Assembly (NCBI GenBank): GCA_964446745.1
Contig: CAYURR010000078.1
Span: forward strand, 1-13,350
Source of the DNA: CAYURR01 sp964446745
Lineage (GTDB): Bacteria; Bacillota; Clostridia; Lachnospirales; WQUN01
Length of the DNA: 13,350 bases
Direction: 5' to 3'
Under the pieces are notes generated by a model. That model was not told where the DNA came from. It was given only the letters and a program-made list of their open reading frames with translations, and made no database searches. A program made the translations under genes and the position numbers. Shown here one piece after another: positions 1 through 7,236 of the stretch (positions are counted from its first letter, which is position 1; each line of letters starts with the position of its first letter).

Positions 1-79
1 TCATCATTGTGTTTTTCTTTCTATATTGTAGTAAACTAAGAACAACTTGTATGTTGGATTTACAACGGGAGGAAAATAT

Positions 80-733
80 ATGAAGAAAATATTTGAGATA
101 ATAAAAAACAACCCTCTTTTTGCGGGGATTGCGTTCAGTGACTTTGATCGTATGTTGGATTGTCTGTCGGCGAGGACGGTATGCTATAAAATGGATGACT
201 TGATTTTACTATCCGGGGATGCGGTGAACTTTGTGGGCTTGGTATTGGCGGGCAGTGTGCAGATAATAAAAGAGGATCGTGATGGCAATGTGACTATCCT
301 CACTGAGCTCGTTATCTCGGATATCTTCGGGGAGGTATTTGCTTGTGCGGGCATCGATCATAGCCCTGTGACTGTACAGGCGACCGAGGATTGCGAGGTG
401 TTGTTTATTGATTATAGAAAGATCATAAAGACATGCTCGTCCGTATGTCCGTTTCACGCAAGGCTTATCGAAAACATGCTCAGCATTATCGCAAAGAAGA
501 ACCTAATGCTTAATCAGAAGATAGAAATACTGTCCAAACGCACGACAAGAGAAAAGCTAATGTGTTTCTTCGATATGCAGCGAGGTGCGTCGAAGAGGTT
601 TACCATACCGTTTAACCGTGAGGAAATGGCGCAGTACCTCTGCGTGGACCGCAGTGCCATGTCTAATGAACTGGGTAAGATGCGAAACGAGGGGTTGATT
701 CGGTTTAATAAAAACGAGTTCGAGATAATATAG
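80..733 (+). CDS. Crp/Fnr family transcriptional regulator
   Basis: A 217-residue cytoplasmic transcription factor. Residues ~13-110 form a cyclic-nucleotide-binding-like beta-barrel (NPLFAGI at the start, GEVFACAG at 84-91 in the place of the phosphate-binding cassette). A long dimerisation helix follows (~122-148), then a winged helix-turn-helix (~178-214, NREEMAQYLCVDRSAMSNEL as recognition region). The cassette lacks the Arg-Ser pair that holds cAMP in E. coli CRP, so the ligand is unlikely to be cAMP. Cysteines (28, 35, 89, 105, 119, 123, 162, 188) do not form the N-terminal Fnr iron-sulphur cluster pattern. I chose ATG 80 over an upstream TTG at 47 because GGGAGGA lies just before it and the family motif starts there. 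It ends 107 bp before a sugar isomerase operon on the same strand, so it may control that operon; this is inference. Family call is firm, ligand and targets unknown. Confidence 0.9.
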   Translation: MKKIFEIIKNNPLFAGIAFSDFDRMLDCLSARTVCYKMDDLILLSGDAVNFVGLVLAGSVQIIKEDRDGNVTILTELVISDIFGEVFACAGIDHSPVTVQATEDCEVLFIDYRKIIKTCSSVCPFHARLIENMLSIIAKKNLMLNQKIEILSKRTTREKLMCFFDMQRGASKRFTIPFNREEMAQYLCVDRSAMSNELGKMRNEGLIRFNKNEFEII

Positions 734-754
734 GCGGATGTAGTGAACAGAACA

Positions 755-783
755 TTGAAAAGTTATATATAGTTTGCTATTAT
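755..783 (+). promoter_or_regulatory. Predicted sigma-A promoter of the isomerase/methyltransferase operon
   Basis: TTGAAA at 755-760 (-35, 5 of 6 to consensus) is followed after exactly 17 bp by TATTAT at 778-783 (-10, 5 of 6). It lies after the regulator's stop and 57 bp before the next start codon, giving a leader of about 50 nt with initiation near 790. The spacer is AT-rich (GTTATATATAG). I found no clear dyad that would be an operator. A separate promoter means the operon need not be read through from the regulator gene. Confidence 0.6.
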
Positions 784-840
784 ATCGGGGATTAACGCAT
801 TTTCGGTAAGATCAGGCTTGAATACTGAAAGGGGTATTTT

Positions 841-1686
841 ATGTACAATTTCTCTATCGGCGTGCTGCTGGATTCGTTTAGGACGGAAACCGCTGCCTCG
901 CTTAAGTTAGCAAAGGCTGTAGGCGCGACGGGTATACAGGTATATGCGACAAAGGGCGAGATGGCCCCGGAAAACATGGACGCACAAAAGCGTAAGGAGT
1001 TCGCTGCGCTTGTAAAGGATCATGGGCTCACGATTGCGGCACTTTGCGGCGATCTCGGACATGGCTTTGGCGACGCGGAAAAGAACCCGGAGCTCATTCG
1101 CCGTTCGAAATTGATCTTAGACCTCGCGAAGGACTTGGGTACGGATGTCGTCACGACGCATATCGGCGTTGTACCGAAGGATCCGAACCACCCGCGCTAC
1201 AAGGTCATGCAGGAGGCCTGCACAGAGCTCGCACGCTATGCAGACACCATGAATGCACACTTCGCAGTCGAAACTGGTCCCGAGGAGGCTTATGTGCTCA
1301 AGGGATTTTTGGATAGTTTGAATTCAAAGGGCGTGGCCGTAAACTTTGACCCCGCGAACTTTGTAATGGTCACGGGTGACGACCCGGTCAAGGGTGTATA
1401 TACCCTGAAGGACTACATTGTACATACACATGCAAAGGATGGCCGCAAGCTCATCAATAAGGACCCCGAGGTCGTGTACGGTATCGTGATCGAGGACATC
1501 GTGCAGGATGACGAGGCGTTTATCGAATTGCCGCTCGGTAAGGGCGACGTGGACTTCCCGAATTACTTGAAGGCGTTACATGAGATCGGATATAAGGGCT
1601 TCTTGACCATCGAGCGCGAGGTCGGCGAAAACCCGGAGGCAGACATCCGCACAGCGGTCGGTTTCCTTAACAACCTGATTAAATAA
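841..1686 (+). CDS. Sugar phosphate isomerase/epimerase family protein (TIM barrel)
   Basis: A 281-residue cytoplasmic protein of the xylose-isomerase-like TIM-barrel fold (AP endonuclease 2 superfamily), which covers IolE, ketose epimerases and many uncharacterised sugar enzymes. The usual divalent-metal ligands can be picked out: E144 (FAVETGPE), D170 (NFDPANF), H195/H197 (HTHAKD) and E258 (LTIERE), at the ends of successive strands. LPLGKGDVDF (230-239) is the usual loop before the last barrel turns. Length is normal for the family and no break is seen. The GAAAGGGG ribosome site sits at 827-834. It is the first gene of a tight operon with a second family member 17 bp downstream; having two unlike copies side by side suggests successive or heteromeric steps on one sugar. 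The substrate cannot be read from the sequence. Confidence 0.88.
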   Translation: MYNFSIGVLLDSFRTETAASLKLAKAVGATGIQVYATKGEMAPENMDAQKRKEFAALVKDHGLTIAALCGDLGHGFGDAEKNPELIRRSKLILDLAKDLGTDVVTTHIGVVPKDPNHPRYKVMQEACTELARYADTMNAHFAVETGPEEAYVLKGFLDSLNSKGVAVNFDPANFVMVTGDDPVKGVYTLKDYIVHTHAKDGRKLINKDPEVVYGIVIEDIVQDDEAFIELPLGKGDVDFPNYLKALHEIGYKGFLTIEREVGENPEADIRTAVGFLNNLIK

Positions 1687-1703
1687 TATTACAGGAGGCA
1701 GAT

Positions 1704-2576
1704 ATGAAGATATCAGTCAGCTCATATAGTTTTTCGCAGCACATAAACGACGGCACGATGACGCAGCTCGATACGATCAAAAAGGCTAAGGAATTGGGTT
1801 TTGATTCGATAGAGTTCGCAACCGTGATACCGCATGACGGATCTACACCCGAGGGATACGCAGCAAAATTGGCTGTAGAGGCAAAGGCCTTAGACTTCCC
1901 GATCACAGGCTACCTGATCGGCGCGGATTTCATAAACGGCTCGGACGGCAATCTCGACGCAGAGGTCGAAAGGGTCAAGCAGCATATCGATATCGCAGCG
2001 ATCTTGGGCGCGCCGCTCGTTCGTCATGACGCGACACAGGGCTTCATGCCGGGCACACGCGGGCACAAGGGCTTTGATCAGGTGCTGCCTATTTTGGCAG
2101 AGGGTTGCCGTAGGGTTACCGAGTACGCAGCAACCAAGGGTATCCGCACGACTGTCGAGAACCACGGATATTTCTGCCAGGATAGCGACCGCGTCGAAAA
2201 GCTCGTAAACGCCGTCGCGCATGAAAACTTCGGTCTGCTGGTCGATATGGGCAACTTCCTATGCGCGGACGAAAACCCGATCACGGCTGTGAGCCGCGTC
2301 GCTCCATATGCCTTCCACGCGCACGCAAAGGATTTTCATGTAAAATCACCGCTCGGACCCAACCCGGGCGACGGATTTTTCCCGACACGCAGCGGTACAT
2401 TTCTACGCGGTGCGATCATCGGTCATGGCGACGTGCCCGTACAGCATTGCATAAAGACCCTTAAGATGGCTGGTTATGACGGATATATCGCGATCGAGTT
2501 TGAGGGTATCGAGGAGTGCGTCATGGCTCTGAGTATCGGACAGAAGAACCTGCGCAGATACATCGAAAGCGTATGA
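1704..2576 (+). CDS. Second sugar phosphate isomerase/epimerase family protein (TIM barrel)
   Basis: A 290-residue paralogue-level relative of the gene before it, same fold but low similarity. Predicted metal ligands are E152 (TVENHGYF), D181 (LVDMGNF), H205/H207 (HAHAKDF) and E265 (AIEFEG). The segment after HAHAKDFHVKSP (about 214-236, rich in Pro, Gly and Thr) is longer than in the first protein and would shape the substrate pocket. Start chosen at ATG 1704, just after ACAGGAGGC. The gap to the upstream stop is only 17 bp, and its own stop overlaps the start of the methyltransferase gene, so the three are almost surely one transcript. Proteins of this look occur in Clostridia beside sugar-catabolism genes; the exact reaction (isomerase, epimerase or dehydratase-like) is not determinable here. 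Confidence 0.87.
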   Translation: MKISVSSYSFSQHINDGTMTQLDTIKKAKELGFDSIEFATVIPHDGSTPEGYAAKLAVEAKALDFPITGYLIGADFINGSDGNLDAEVERVKQHIDIAAILGAPLVRHDATQGFMPGTRGHKGFDQVLPILAEGCRRVTEYAATKGIRTTVENHGYFCQDSDRVEKLVNAVAHENFGLLVDMGNFLCADENPITAVSRVAPYAFHAHAKDFHVKSPLGPNPGDGFFPTRSGTFLRGAIIGHGDVPVQHCIKTLKMAGYDGYIAIEFEGIEECVMALSIGQKNLRRYIESV

Positions 2577-3181
2577 CCATCTACGAGGATATATACAAAT
2601 CGGAAGAATATTACTGGGGCCTTGAACCGTCACATATGTGCTATCGCGTGATGGAACTGCTGCCTCCGGTAAAGCCATATCGGCTGCTGGACATCGGCTG
2701 TGGAGAGGGCAAGGATGCCGTGTTCTTTGCGAAAAACGGCTACGAGGTCTATGCACTTGATTTTGTTCAGGCCGGGCTAGACAAAGCTCAAGCACTAGCG
2801 GAAAAGCACCTCGTCGGGATCCATACGATAAAGGCCGATGTCAAGGAGTTTAGATTGGATTTCGATGTGGATGTGATCTATTCGAGCGGGGTATTGCATT
2901 ACATACCGCCCGAACTGCGTGCGGAGATTTTTGCTAGCTACAAAAGCCATACCCGCGACGGCGGCATCCACGCGTTCAATGTATTTATACATAAGCCGTT
3001 TATAAAAGAACCGCCTGAGGATGAGCCGTTTGCTTATCCTTGGCGGTCCGGTGAATTATTTATGTGTTATGCGGATTGGCGGTTACGCAGTGTGGATGAG
3101 ATCATATTTGATTGCAATTCTTCGGGTGTCCCGCATCAGCATTGCATGGATGTGGTGATGGCCGAGAAGGTTAGTGTGTAG
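2573..3181 (+). CDS. Class I SAM-dependent methyltransferase, TehB-like
   Basis: A 202-residue Rossmann-fold methyltransferase. Motif I is RLLDIGCGEGKD (37-48), the acidic residue that holds the SAM ribose is D63 (VYALDF), motif III-like ADVKEF is at 88-93, and motif IV/post-IV is DVIYSSGVLHYI (100-111). The general look (YWGLEPSH near the N-terminus, then the nucleotide motif) recalls TehB/UbiE-type small-molecule methyltransferases. The start is ATG 2573, whose ATGA overlaps the TGA of the isomerase gene, so translation is probably coupled; a longer reading from GTG 2516 would lie inside that gene and is not needed. The substrate is unknown: the operon hints at a carbohydrate or a metabolite of it, but TehB-like enzymes also detoxify metalloid oxyanions. 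The stop lies 5 bp from the stop of the convergent PHP gene. Confidence 0.85.
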   Translation: MTIYEDIYKSEEYYWGLEPSHMCYRVMELLPPVKPYRLLDIGCGEGKDAVFFAKNGYEVYALDFVQAGLDKAQALAEKHLVGIHTIKADVKEFRLDFDVDVIYSSGVLHYIPPELRAEIFASYKSHTRDGGIHAFNVFIHKPFIKEPPEDEPFAYPWRSGELFMCYADWRLRSVDEIIFDCNSSGVPHQHCMDVVMAEKVSV

Positions 3182-3186
3182 ACATA

Positions 3187-4491
3187 TTATCTAACATACA
3201 CCGGATTTGAAATCAACACAGGCAATGCGGGCATACCCTGCGCGTATATGCGTGTGATCTCTACGCGGTAAAACATCGCGTCGGCGCTTACGGGCGTATT
3301 CCATACAATATCCTCGCGTTGTTCGGATGTTTTTTCATATATGATACCATTTTTGGTGATGACCTTTAGGTTGTCACCTTTTTTTGTGTCTGTGACTTTA
3401 ATATGCAGTGCGGGAGAGGTGTCGCCGGATTTCATATATACGATATCACCGATTATCGCGGGTTCCTGACCGGGCGTTGATATACAACTCATTTCTAGCA
3501 CAGGGGCCTCTACATCGAGCGTCAGATAAGAATGTCCGGCCTTGAGTGCAGCAAGGATATCGCTGAGGCCACGGGACATTGCATAAACGCAGGTGGTCGG
3601 TGTGCCTACCTTCATAAACACGCCCGGGCGGTGAAAATCGCTGCCGGCTACAATCGGTATACGCTTGCCCTCACAGAGCGAGCGGTGCCACCAGGCGATA
3701 CATTGAAGGTCAGATCCCTTCGGAAACGCGTTGATAACCTCTATGCAGTCGAAGTACATACCGTCAAAGCCCCATTGCCAACCGCAGTCTCCGTCAAACG
3801 GGTGATTGATTACGACGAGTGCGGATTTTTCGTGAGCGGTCCTTAGGATAGCAGCGACCTCCTCGTTGGTGCTGGCGAAAAACGGACGGTCATATGGGTT
3901 CTCAACTCCGAGAAGACCTGCATGACCCTTATAATGCGTCCACTCCGAACCCGGGAATACGGACAGGCGATCGGCTATCGGTCCGTATGCGGGCAGGTTG
4001 GAGTTCTGTGCTACATTGTTGTGATCGGTGATGAATATAAAATCCAAACCCTGCTGCATGGCCGATGCGGCGATTTCATCTACGGTCATCGAACCGTCCG
4101 AGGCTACGGTATGCATATGCAGATCACCTCTAAACAAACGCATGGACTTGTATGTGAATTCAATCTCGTAGTTAACCGTTACACCGCCATCGGCCACATG
4201 GTAAGCGCCCGCGATAACAGACCATCTGCCGGCCTCAGTCTTTACGCGTGCGTATCCGTCCGATGATATATGTTCACTGGCGGATATGCTGCGTCGATCT
4301 GAACCGGACGCACCGATGAAGCGGTTGTCGATGCCCAACAGTCCCAGATCGATACAGTTATTTGCCGAGGGATAATTATATGAAACCGTGATCGTTTCCA
4401 CATTTTCGGGTACATCAAACGGTACGGTGAGGTAAGAGCCCTCGTTGGATTTATCTAAAAATAGTGTTTGTTTTAATATTGTATGAGCCAT
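3187..4491 (-). CDS. CehA/McbA family PHP-fold metallohydrolase
   Basis: A 434-residue protein with three parts: an N-terminal beta-rich region (~1-115), a PHP phosphoesterase domain (~118-320), and a C-terminal beta-rich tail. PHP ligands visible are DLHMHT (H125, H127), TDH (D156, H157), E183 (GSEW), H190, H230 (INHP) and GSDFH (D285, H287), a full metal set. CehA/McbA proteins are a loose group of predicted metal-dependent hydrolases, some acting on carbamate or phosphoester compounds and many found near glycan genes. No signal peptide is seen, so it is likely cytoplasmic. ATG 4491 is preceded by AGGAGA on the minus strand. It is divergent from rhaB and shares its control region, hinting at co-regulation; I found no clean promoter for this strand. 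The substrate is unknown. Confidence 0.85.
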   Translation of the reverse strand: MAHTILKQTLFLDKSNEGSYLTVPFDVPENVETITVSYNYPSANNCIDLGLLGIDNRFIGASGSDRRSISASEHISSDGYARVKTEAGRWSVIAGAYHVADGGVTVNYEIEFTYKSMRLFRGDLHMHTVASDGSMTVDEIAASAMQQGLDFIFITDHNNVAQNSNLPAYGPIADRLSVFPGSEWTHYKGHAGLLGVENPYDRPFFASTNEEVAAILRTAHEKSALVVINHPFDGDCGWQWGFDGMYFDCIEVINAFPKGSDLQCIAWWHRSLCEGKRIPIVAGSDFHRPGVFMKVGTPTTCVYAMSRGLSDILAALKAGHSYLTLDVEAPVLEMSCISTPGQEPAIIGDIVYMKSGDTSPALHIKVTDTKKGDNLKVITKNGIIYEKTSEQREDIVWNTPVSADAMFYRVEITRIYAQGMPALPVLISNPVYVR

Positions 4492-4541
4492 AAGTCTTCT
4501 CCTGTCCTATCTTTTTGGATAACGCTACTACATCCGAATGA

Positions 4542-4597
4542 AAATTGCAAATAATCTTCGTAGGAATATTCGTGTGCAATTTACACAGCCCATGTAA
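4542..4597. promoter_or_regulatory. Candidate operator with nested inverted repeats upstream of rhaB
   Basis: An 8-bp perfect inverted repeat, AAATTGCA (4542-4549) and TGCAATTT (4575-4582), has its arms 33 bp apart centre to centre, about three helical turns. Between them is the palindrome GAATATTC (4564-4571). The right arm runs into two more dyads: TGTG-N7-CACA (4573-4576/4584-4587) and TTACA-N7-TGTAA (4581-4585/4593-4597), which span the -35 box and spacer of the rhaB promoter. This position suits a repressor or a Crp/Fnr-type factor. The arrangement is directly visible; the binding protein is unknown, and no AraC, DeoR or LacI gene lies in the window. Confidence 0.45.
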
Positions 4598-4608
4598 GCG
4601 TCTATAAT
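4580..4608 (+). promoter_or_regulatory. Predicted sigma-A promoter of rhaB
   Basis: TTTACA (4580-4585) and TATAAT (4603-4608) are separated by exactly 17 bp, so the promoter matches consensus at 11 of 12 positions. Initiation is expected near 4615, about 34 nt before the start codon. Such a strong promoter on a sugar kinase gene would normally need repression, in keeping with the dyads that cover its -35 box and spacer. Confidence 0.7.
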
Positions 4609-4617
4609 GCAACTAAG

Positions 4618-4635
4618 GTTAATCACAGAATTAAC
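4618..4635 (+). other. Small stem-loop at the 5' end of the rhaB leader
   Basis: GTTAAT (4618-4623) and ATTAAC (4630-4635) are perfectly complementary with a 6-nt loop CACAGA. With the predicted start of transcription near 4615, the stem would sit almost at the 5' end of the mRNA and directly abut the GGGAGGGG ribosome site (4636-4643). It may protect the transcript end or be half of an operator; at 6 A/T-rich pairs it is too weak to be a terminator. Confidence 0.35.
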
Positions 4636-4648
4636 GGGAGGGGATTAT

Positions 4649-6091
4649 ATGGCTAAAAATGTGCTTGCGTTTGACTTGGGGGCATCCGGGGGACGATTGA
4701 TGCTTGGGGCGTATGATGGGAAAGGGATAAAACTCACAGAGGTGCATCGGTTCGAAAACAGACCCGTAAGGATGTCGGATACGTTGTATTGGAACACCTT
4801 TATGATATTTGACGAGATGAAGACGGCGCTCAAAAAGGCGGCTGCGATGCTCGCGGGCACCGGGGAGCGGATTGATGGCATCGGCATCGATACATGGGGT
4901 GTGGATTACGGACTTTTGGATGGCGACGGGAATATCATCGGTATGCCGATACACTATCGCGACGAGCGCACCAAAGGATACATAGGCTCTACCGAGCCAC
5001 TGATGAAAAAAGAGGAGCTCTATAAACGCACGGGCATACAATTCATGGACTTTAATACGGTGTATCAGCTGCGCGCCGATCAGGTTATGCGCCCGAGGGT
5101 TATGGAGGCCGCAAAGCACTGTTTGTTTATGCCGGACCTATTCGGATACCTGCTCTGTGGCGAGGTCTTTAACGAATACACGATCATGTCCACAGGCGCG
5201 CTGATAAATGCGAGCACGCGCAAGCCGGATCCGGATATCTTTAACGCGTTCGGGATCCCCATGGAGCTATTCAAGGAACCCACCAAACCCGGCACAATTA
5301 TCGGACGGCTCACAAAGGCTGTTTGCGAGGAAACAGGGTTATCGGATATCCCGTTTATCGCGGTAGGCTCACATGATACAGCCTCGGCTGTGGCGGGTAC
5401 GCCGCTCAGCAGTCAAAATGCCGCGTATATTAGCTGCGGTACATGGTCGCTTTTGGGTATGGAGTTGGCAGAGCCCGTGATTAATGACGAGAGCTTTGGG
5501 TTTAACTTCACTAACGAGGGTGGGGTAGGGGAGACGATACGCTTCCTGAAGAATATAAACGGCCTTTGGATCATCCAACAGCTGCGCAGAGACATCAACG
5601 CGTCGTTGGCCGCAAAACAGTCGGAGGTTACAAAGGTTAGCTTCGGGGACATCATCGAGGCCGCGCAGAACGCAAAGCAGGTAGGGCACGGGGACTTTTG
5701 CATAGATCCGTCCGATCCCGTATTCATGGCACCTCCGAACATGGCCGATGCGGTACGTGATTATTGCATCAGCCACGGCCAAGGCACCCCGAAGGACGGC
5801 CTTGAGGGGCTCGGCGAGCTCGCGATAGCGGTTTACAACGGTCTTGCCAACGAATACAAGCTGCAGACGCGCAGCATGGAGCAGGTCTTGGGCAGAACGG
5901 CCGATTGCATCCACATGGTCGGAGGTGGCATACAGGACACACTGCTATGCAAGATGACCGCAGAGGTCACCGGTAAGCAAATAAAAACGGGGCCTATAGA
6001 GGCCTCCGTCATGGGTAATGTACTTATGCAGTTGCTCGCGCTCGGTGAGATCAAGAGCGTCGAGGAAGGCAGAGCGATTATATCGCGTTGA
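4649..6091 (+). CDS. rhaB: Rhamnulokinase
   Basis: A 480-residue FGGY-family kinase that phosphorylates L-rhamnulose to L-rhamnulose 1-phosphate in the cytoplasm. The N-terminal lobe opens with AFDLGASGGRLMLG (ATP phosphate loop, 7-20), then IDTWGVDYGLLD (80-91) and PIHYRDERT (100-108), both typical of RhaB. GSHDTASAVAG (240-250) carries the probable catalytic base D243. The C-terminal lobe shows SCGTWSLLG (262-270), FTNEGG (287-292) and VGGGIQD (424-430), the nucleotide-binding region, then GPIEASVMGN (448-457). All expected motifs are present and the length matches the family (~480-490). ATG 4649 follows a strong GGGAGGGG. No rhaA (isomerase) or rhaD (aldolase) is in view, and the nearby mutarotase gene is broken. 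Its last 14 bp overlap the end of the convergent acetyltransferase gene. Confidence 0.95.
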   Translation: MAKNVLAFDLGASGGRLMLGAYDGKGIKLTEVHRFENRPVRMSDTLYWNTFMIFDEMKTALKKAAAMLAGTGERIDGIGIDTWGVDYGLLDGDGNIIGMPIHYRDERTKGYIGSTEPLMKKEELYKRTGIQFMDFNTVYQLRADQVMRPRVMEAAKHCLFMPDLFGYLLCGEVFNEYTIMSTGALINASTRKPDPDIFNAFGIPMELFKEPTKPGTIIGRLTKAVCEETGLSDIPFIAVGSHDTASAVAGTPLSSQNAAYISCGTWSLLGMELAEPVINDESFGFNFTNEGGVGETIRFLKNINGLWIIQQLRRDINASLAAKQSEVTKVSFGDIIEAAQNAKQVGHGDFCIDPSDPVFMAPPNMADAVRDYCISHGQGTPKDGLEGLGELAIAVYNGLANEYKLQTRSMEQVLGRTADCIHMVGGGIQDTLLCKMTAEVTGKQIKTGPIEASVMGNVLMQLLALGEIKSVEEGRAIISR

Positions 6092-6980
6092 ATTCGAAGT
6101 GATAATACGCGGGCCCCGCAAAGAAGCCAAGCTCACCGTATAGAGTTTCGGCGGGGTTTCCGCACATCACGCCTAATGTGATCACAGGTGAACGCGAATG
6201 GGCGTTGTTGATGCTATTGAGTATCATAGCCTTGGCAATGCCCTTGCCGCGATAATCGGGCAGCACCGAAACCTGATGGATCGTTGCTATTTTATCCGAC
6301 GCATCCGGATAGATGCCCGCGATACAAACTGCGACGATCGCGTTGGTTTCAGATGACTTTACGATTGTGCCCATGCTCAATGTGTCGGTCTGTGCAAATG
6401 AATCGAAGCGCCTTGCGATAGCACTCGAGATGTCTTGCTCAACGGGCTCGCCGAGTACGGTCGAGGTAAAGCCATACAGATGTGCCTCGTATACGACACG
6501 TGTGATTTCTTCGATGTCCGCTTCGGTTGGATGTGTGAAATAAAAGCCCTCGGGTGCTGTGATCTCGTAAGCGGCGGTGGGACGTTGCATACGGCGCTTG
6601 CCGTTTTTGTTTCTGATCGAGAGGTTTCGTGTATGGGTACCGAGCTCGGACAGTACATCAGCGTCTTCTGTGGTGATGTAATCGATCGTGAGCGTCGAGT
6701 GGCTGAGCCTTGCGGTAGCAAACTCCATTACCTTTTGCCAGAACAGCCATCTGTCGTCAAACGGCGGGATCAAGAATGCAGATGTGATACGGTCGTTGTA
6801 TAAGCAAACTCCGCCGATCGGTGTGTAGTTCTGGTATACCAAGTAGCCGCCGCCGTTTGGATCTGCTTTTTCAATGCGTTCGTTGTAGCTGTTGCTCAGA
6901 AAGATGTTTTCGTGCAGATAAACAGCATAATGTACTGCATAGGTTTCGTCATTTACTGCTTTGAATGAATAGTTTGTCAT
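6078..6980 (-). CDS. GNAT family N-acetyltransferase with an extra N-terminal domain
   Basis: A 300-residue protein. The C-terminal ~140-300 is a GNAT fold: the acetyl-CoA pyrophosphate loop is VSVLPDYRGKGIAKAMI (237-253, matching Q/RxxGxG/A as R244-G245-K246-G247-I248-A249), and NPAETLYGELGF (275-286) is the usual C-terminal motif. Residues 1-135 are a separate domain, likely a degenerate second GNAT half, as in the double-GNAT family. The start is ATG 6980, preceded by AAAGGAGA on the minus strand; a reading from 7154 would run through the divergent rhaM and is rejected. It is transcribed away from rhaM and towards rhaB, whose end it overlaps by 14 bp. The acceptor substrate is unknown. Confidence 0.85.
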   Translation of the reverse strand: MTNYSFKAVNDETYAVHYAVYLHENIFLSNSYNERIEKADPNGGGYLVYQNYTPIGGVCLYNDRITSAFLIPPFDDRWLFWQKVMEFATARLSHSTLTIDYITTEDADVLSELGTHTRNLSIRNKNGKRRMQRPTAAYEITAPEGFYFTHPTEADIEEITRVVYEAHLYGFTSTVLGEPVEQDISSAIARRFDSFAQTDTLSMGTIVKSSETNAIVAVCIAGIYPDASDKIATIHQVSVLPDYRGKGIAKAMILNSINNAHSRSPVITLGVMCGNPAETLYGELGFFAGPAYYHFEFNAI

Positions 6981-7033
6981 AAGTTCTCCTTTGTTGTAAT
7001 TGTGATAAAAATCTAAGACACGCCGTAACCTAT

Positions 7034-7041
7034 AAGGAGGT
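7034..7041 (+). promoter_or_regulatory. Ribosome binding site of the rhaM remnant
   Basis: AAGGAGGT, a near-perfect anti-16S match, stands 7 nt before ATG 7049. It shows that the broken mutarotase gene kept its translation signal and therefore decayed recently. Confidence 0.75.
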
Positions 7042-7048
7042 AACATAA

Positions 7049-7236
7049 ATGTCAAAAAGATACGCTTGGACGTGGCAGATAAAACCCGAGTGCTTAGAGG
7101 AATACATACGCATGCACAGGGAGCCGTGGCCTGCAACCGATGGAATGCGATCACCTCGCAGATGGTCGTCGGCTCGTTTGATTTCTCCGAGGCCGAGCCT
7201 ATACGGTTTATGGATGAGGTGTTCAGGCTCGATTAA
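7049..7236 (+). pseudogene. rhaM: L-rhamnose mutarotase, internal-deletion remnant
   Basis: RhaM interconverts alpha and beta anomers of L-rhamnose and is normally ~104 residues. Here the true N-terminus (KRYAWTWQIKPECLEEYIRM, then HREPWP) is read from ATG 7049 to about 7132. At about 7130-7132 the frame changes, and from 7132 another frame gives the true C-terminus, CNRWNAIT through FSEAEPIRFMDEVFRLD and the stop TAA at 7234-7236. In an intact protein about 40 residues lie between WP and CNRW, including the His- and Tyr-bearing active-site middle, so some 120 bp are missing and the deletion is out of frame. The frame from 7049 runs on as an unrelated tail to 7240. The last 4 bp overlap the end of the convergent yycI. 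Recognition of both ends is firm; the deletion size is estimated from family length. Confidence 0.87.

Noticed and set aside
47..79. Upstream TTG start for the Crp/Fnr gene.
   Set aside because: No ribosome site before it; GGGAGGA lies directly before ATG 80, where family similarity begins.
2516..2572. Longer methyltransferase starting at GTG 2516.
   Set aside because: It lies inside the isomerase gene; the ATGA overlap at 2573 gives the usual family N-terminus.
3169..3195. GTTAG and CTAAC hairpin at the methyltransferase/PHP junction as a bidirectional terminator.
   Set aside because: Only 5 bp with a 16-nt loop, low GC and no U-tract on either strand.
4631..5914. Long minus-strand reading frames inside rhaB.
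   Set aside because: They are shadows of a fully motif-supported kinase gene and resemble no family.
6981..7154. Extended start for the acetyltransferase gene to 7154.
   Set aside because: It would run antisense through the rhaM remnant; ATG 6980 has AAAGGAGA before it.
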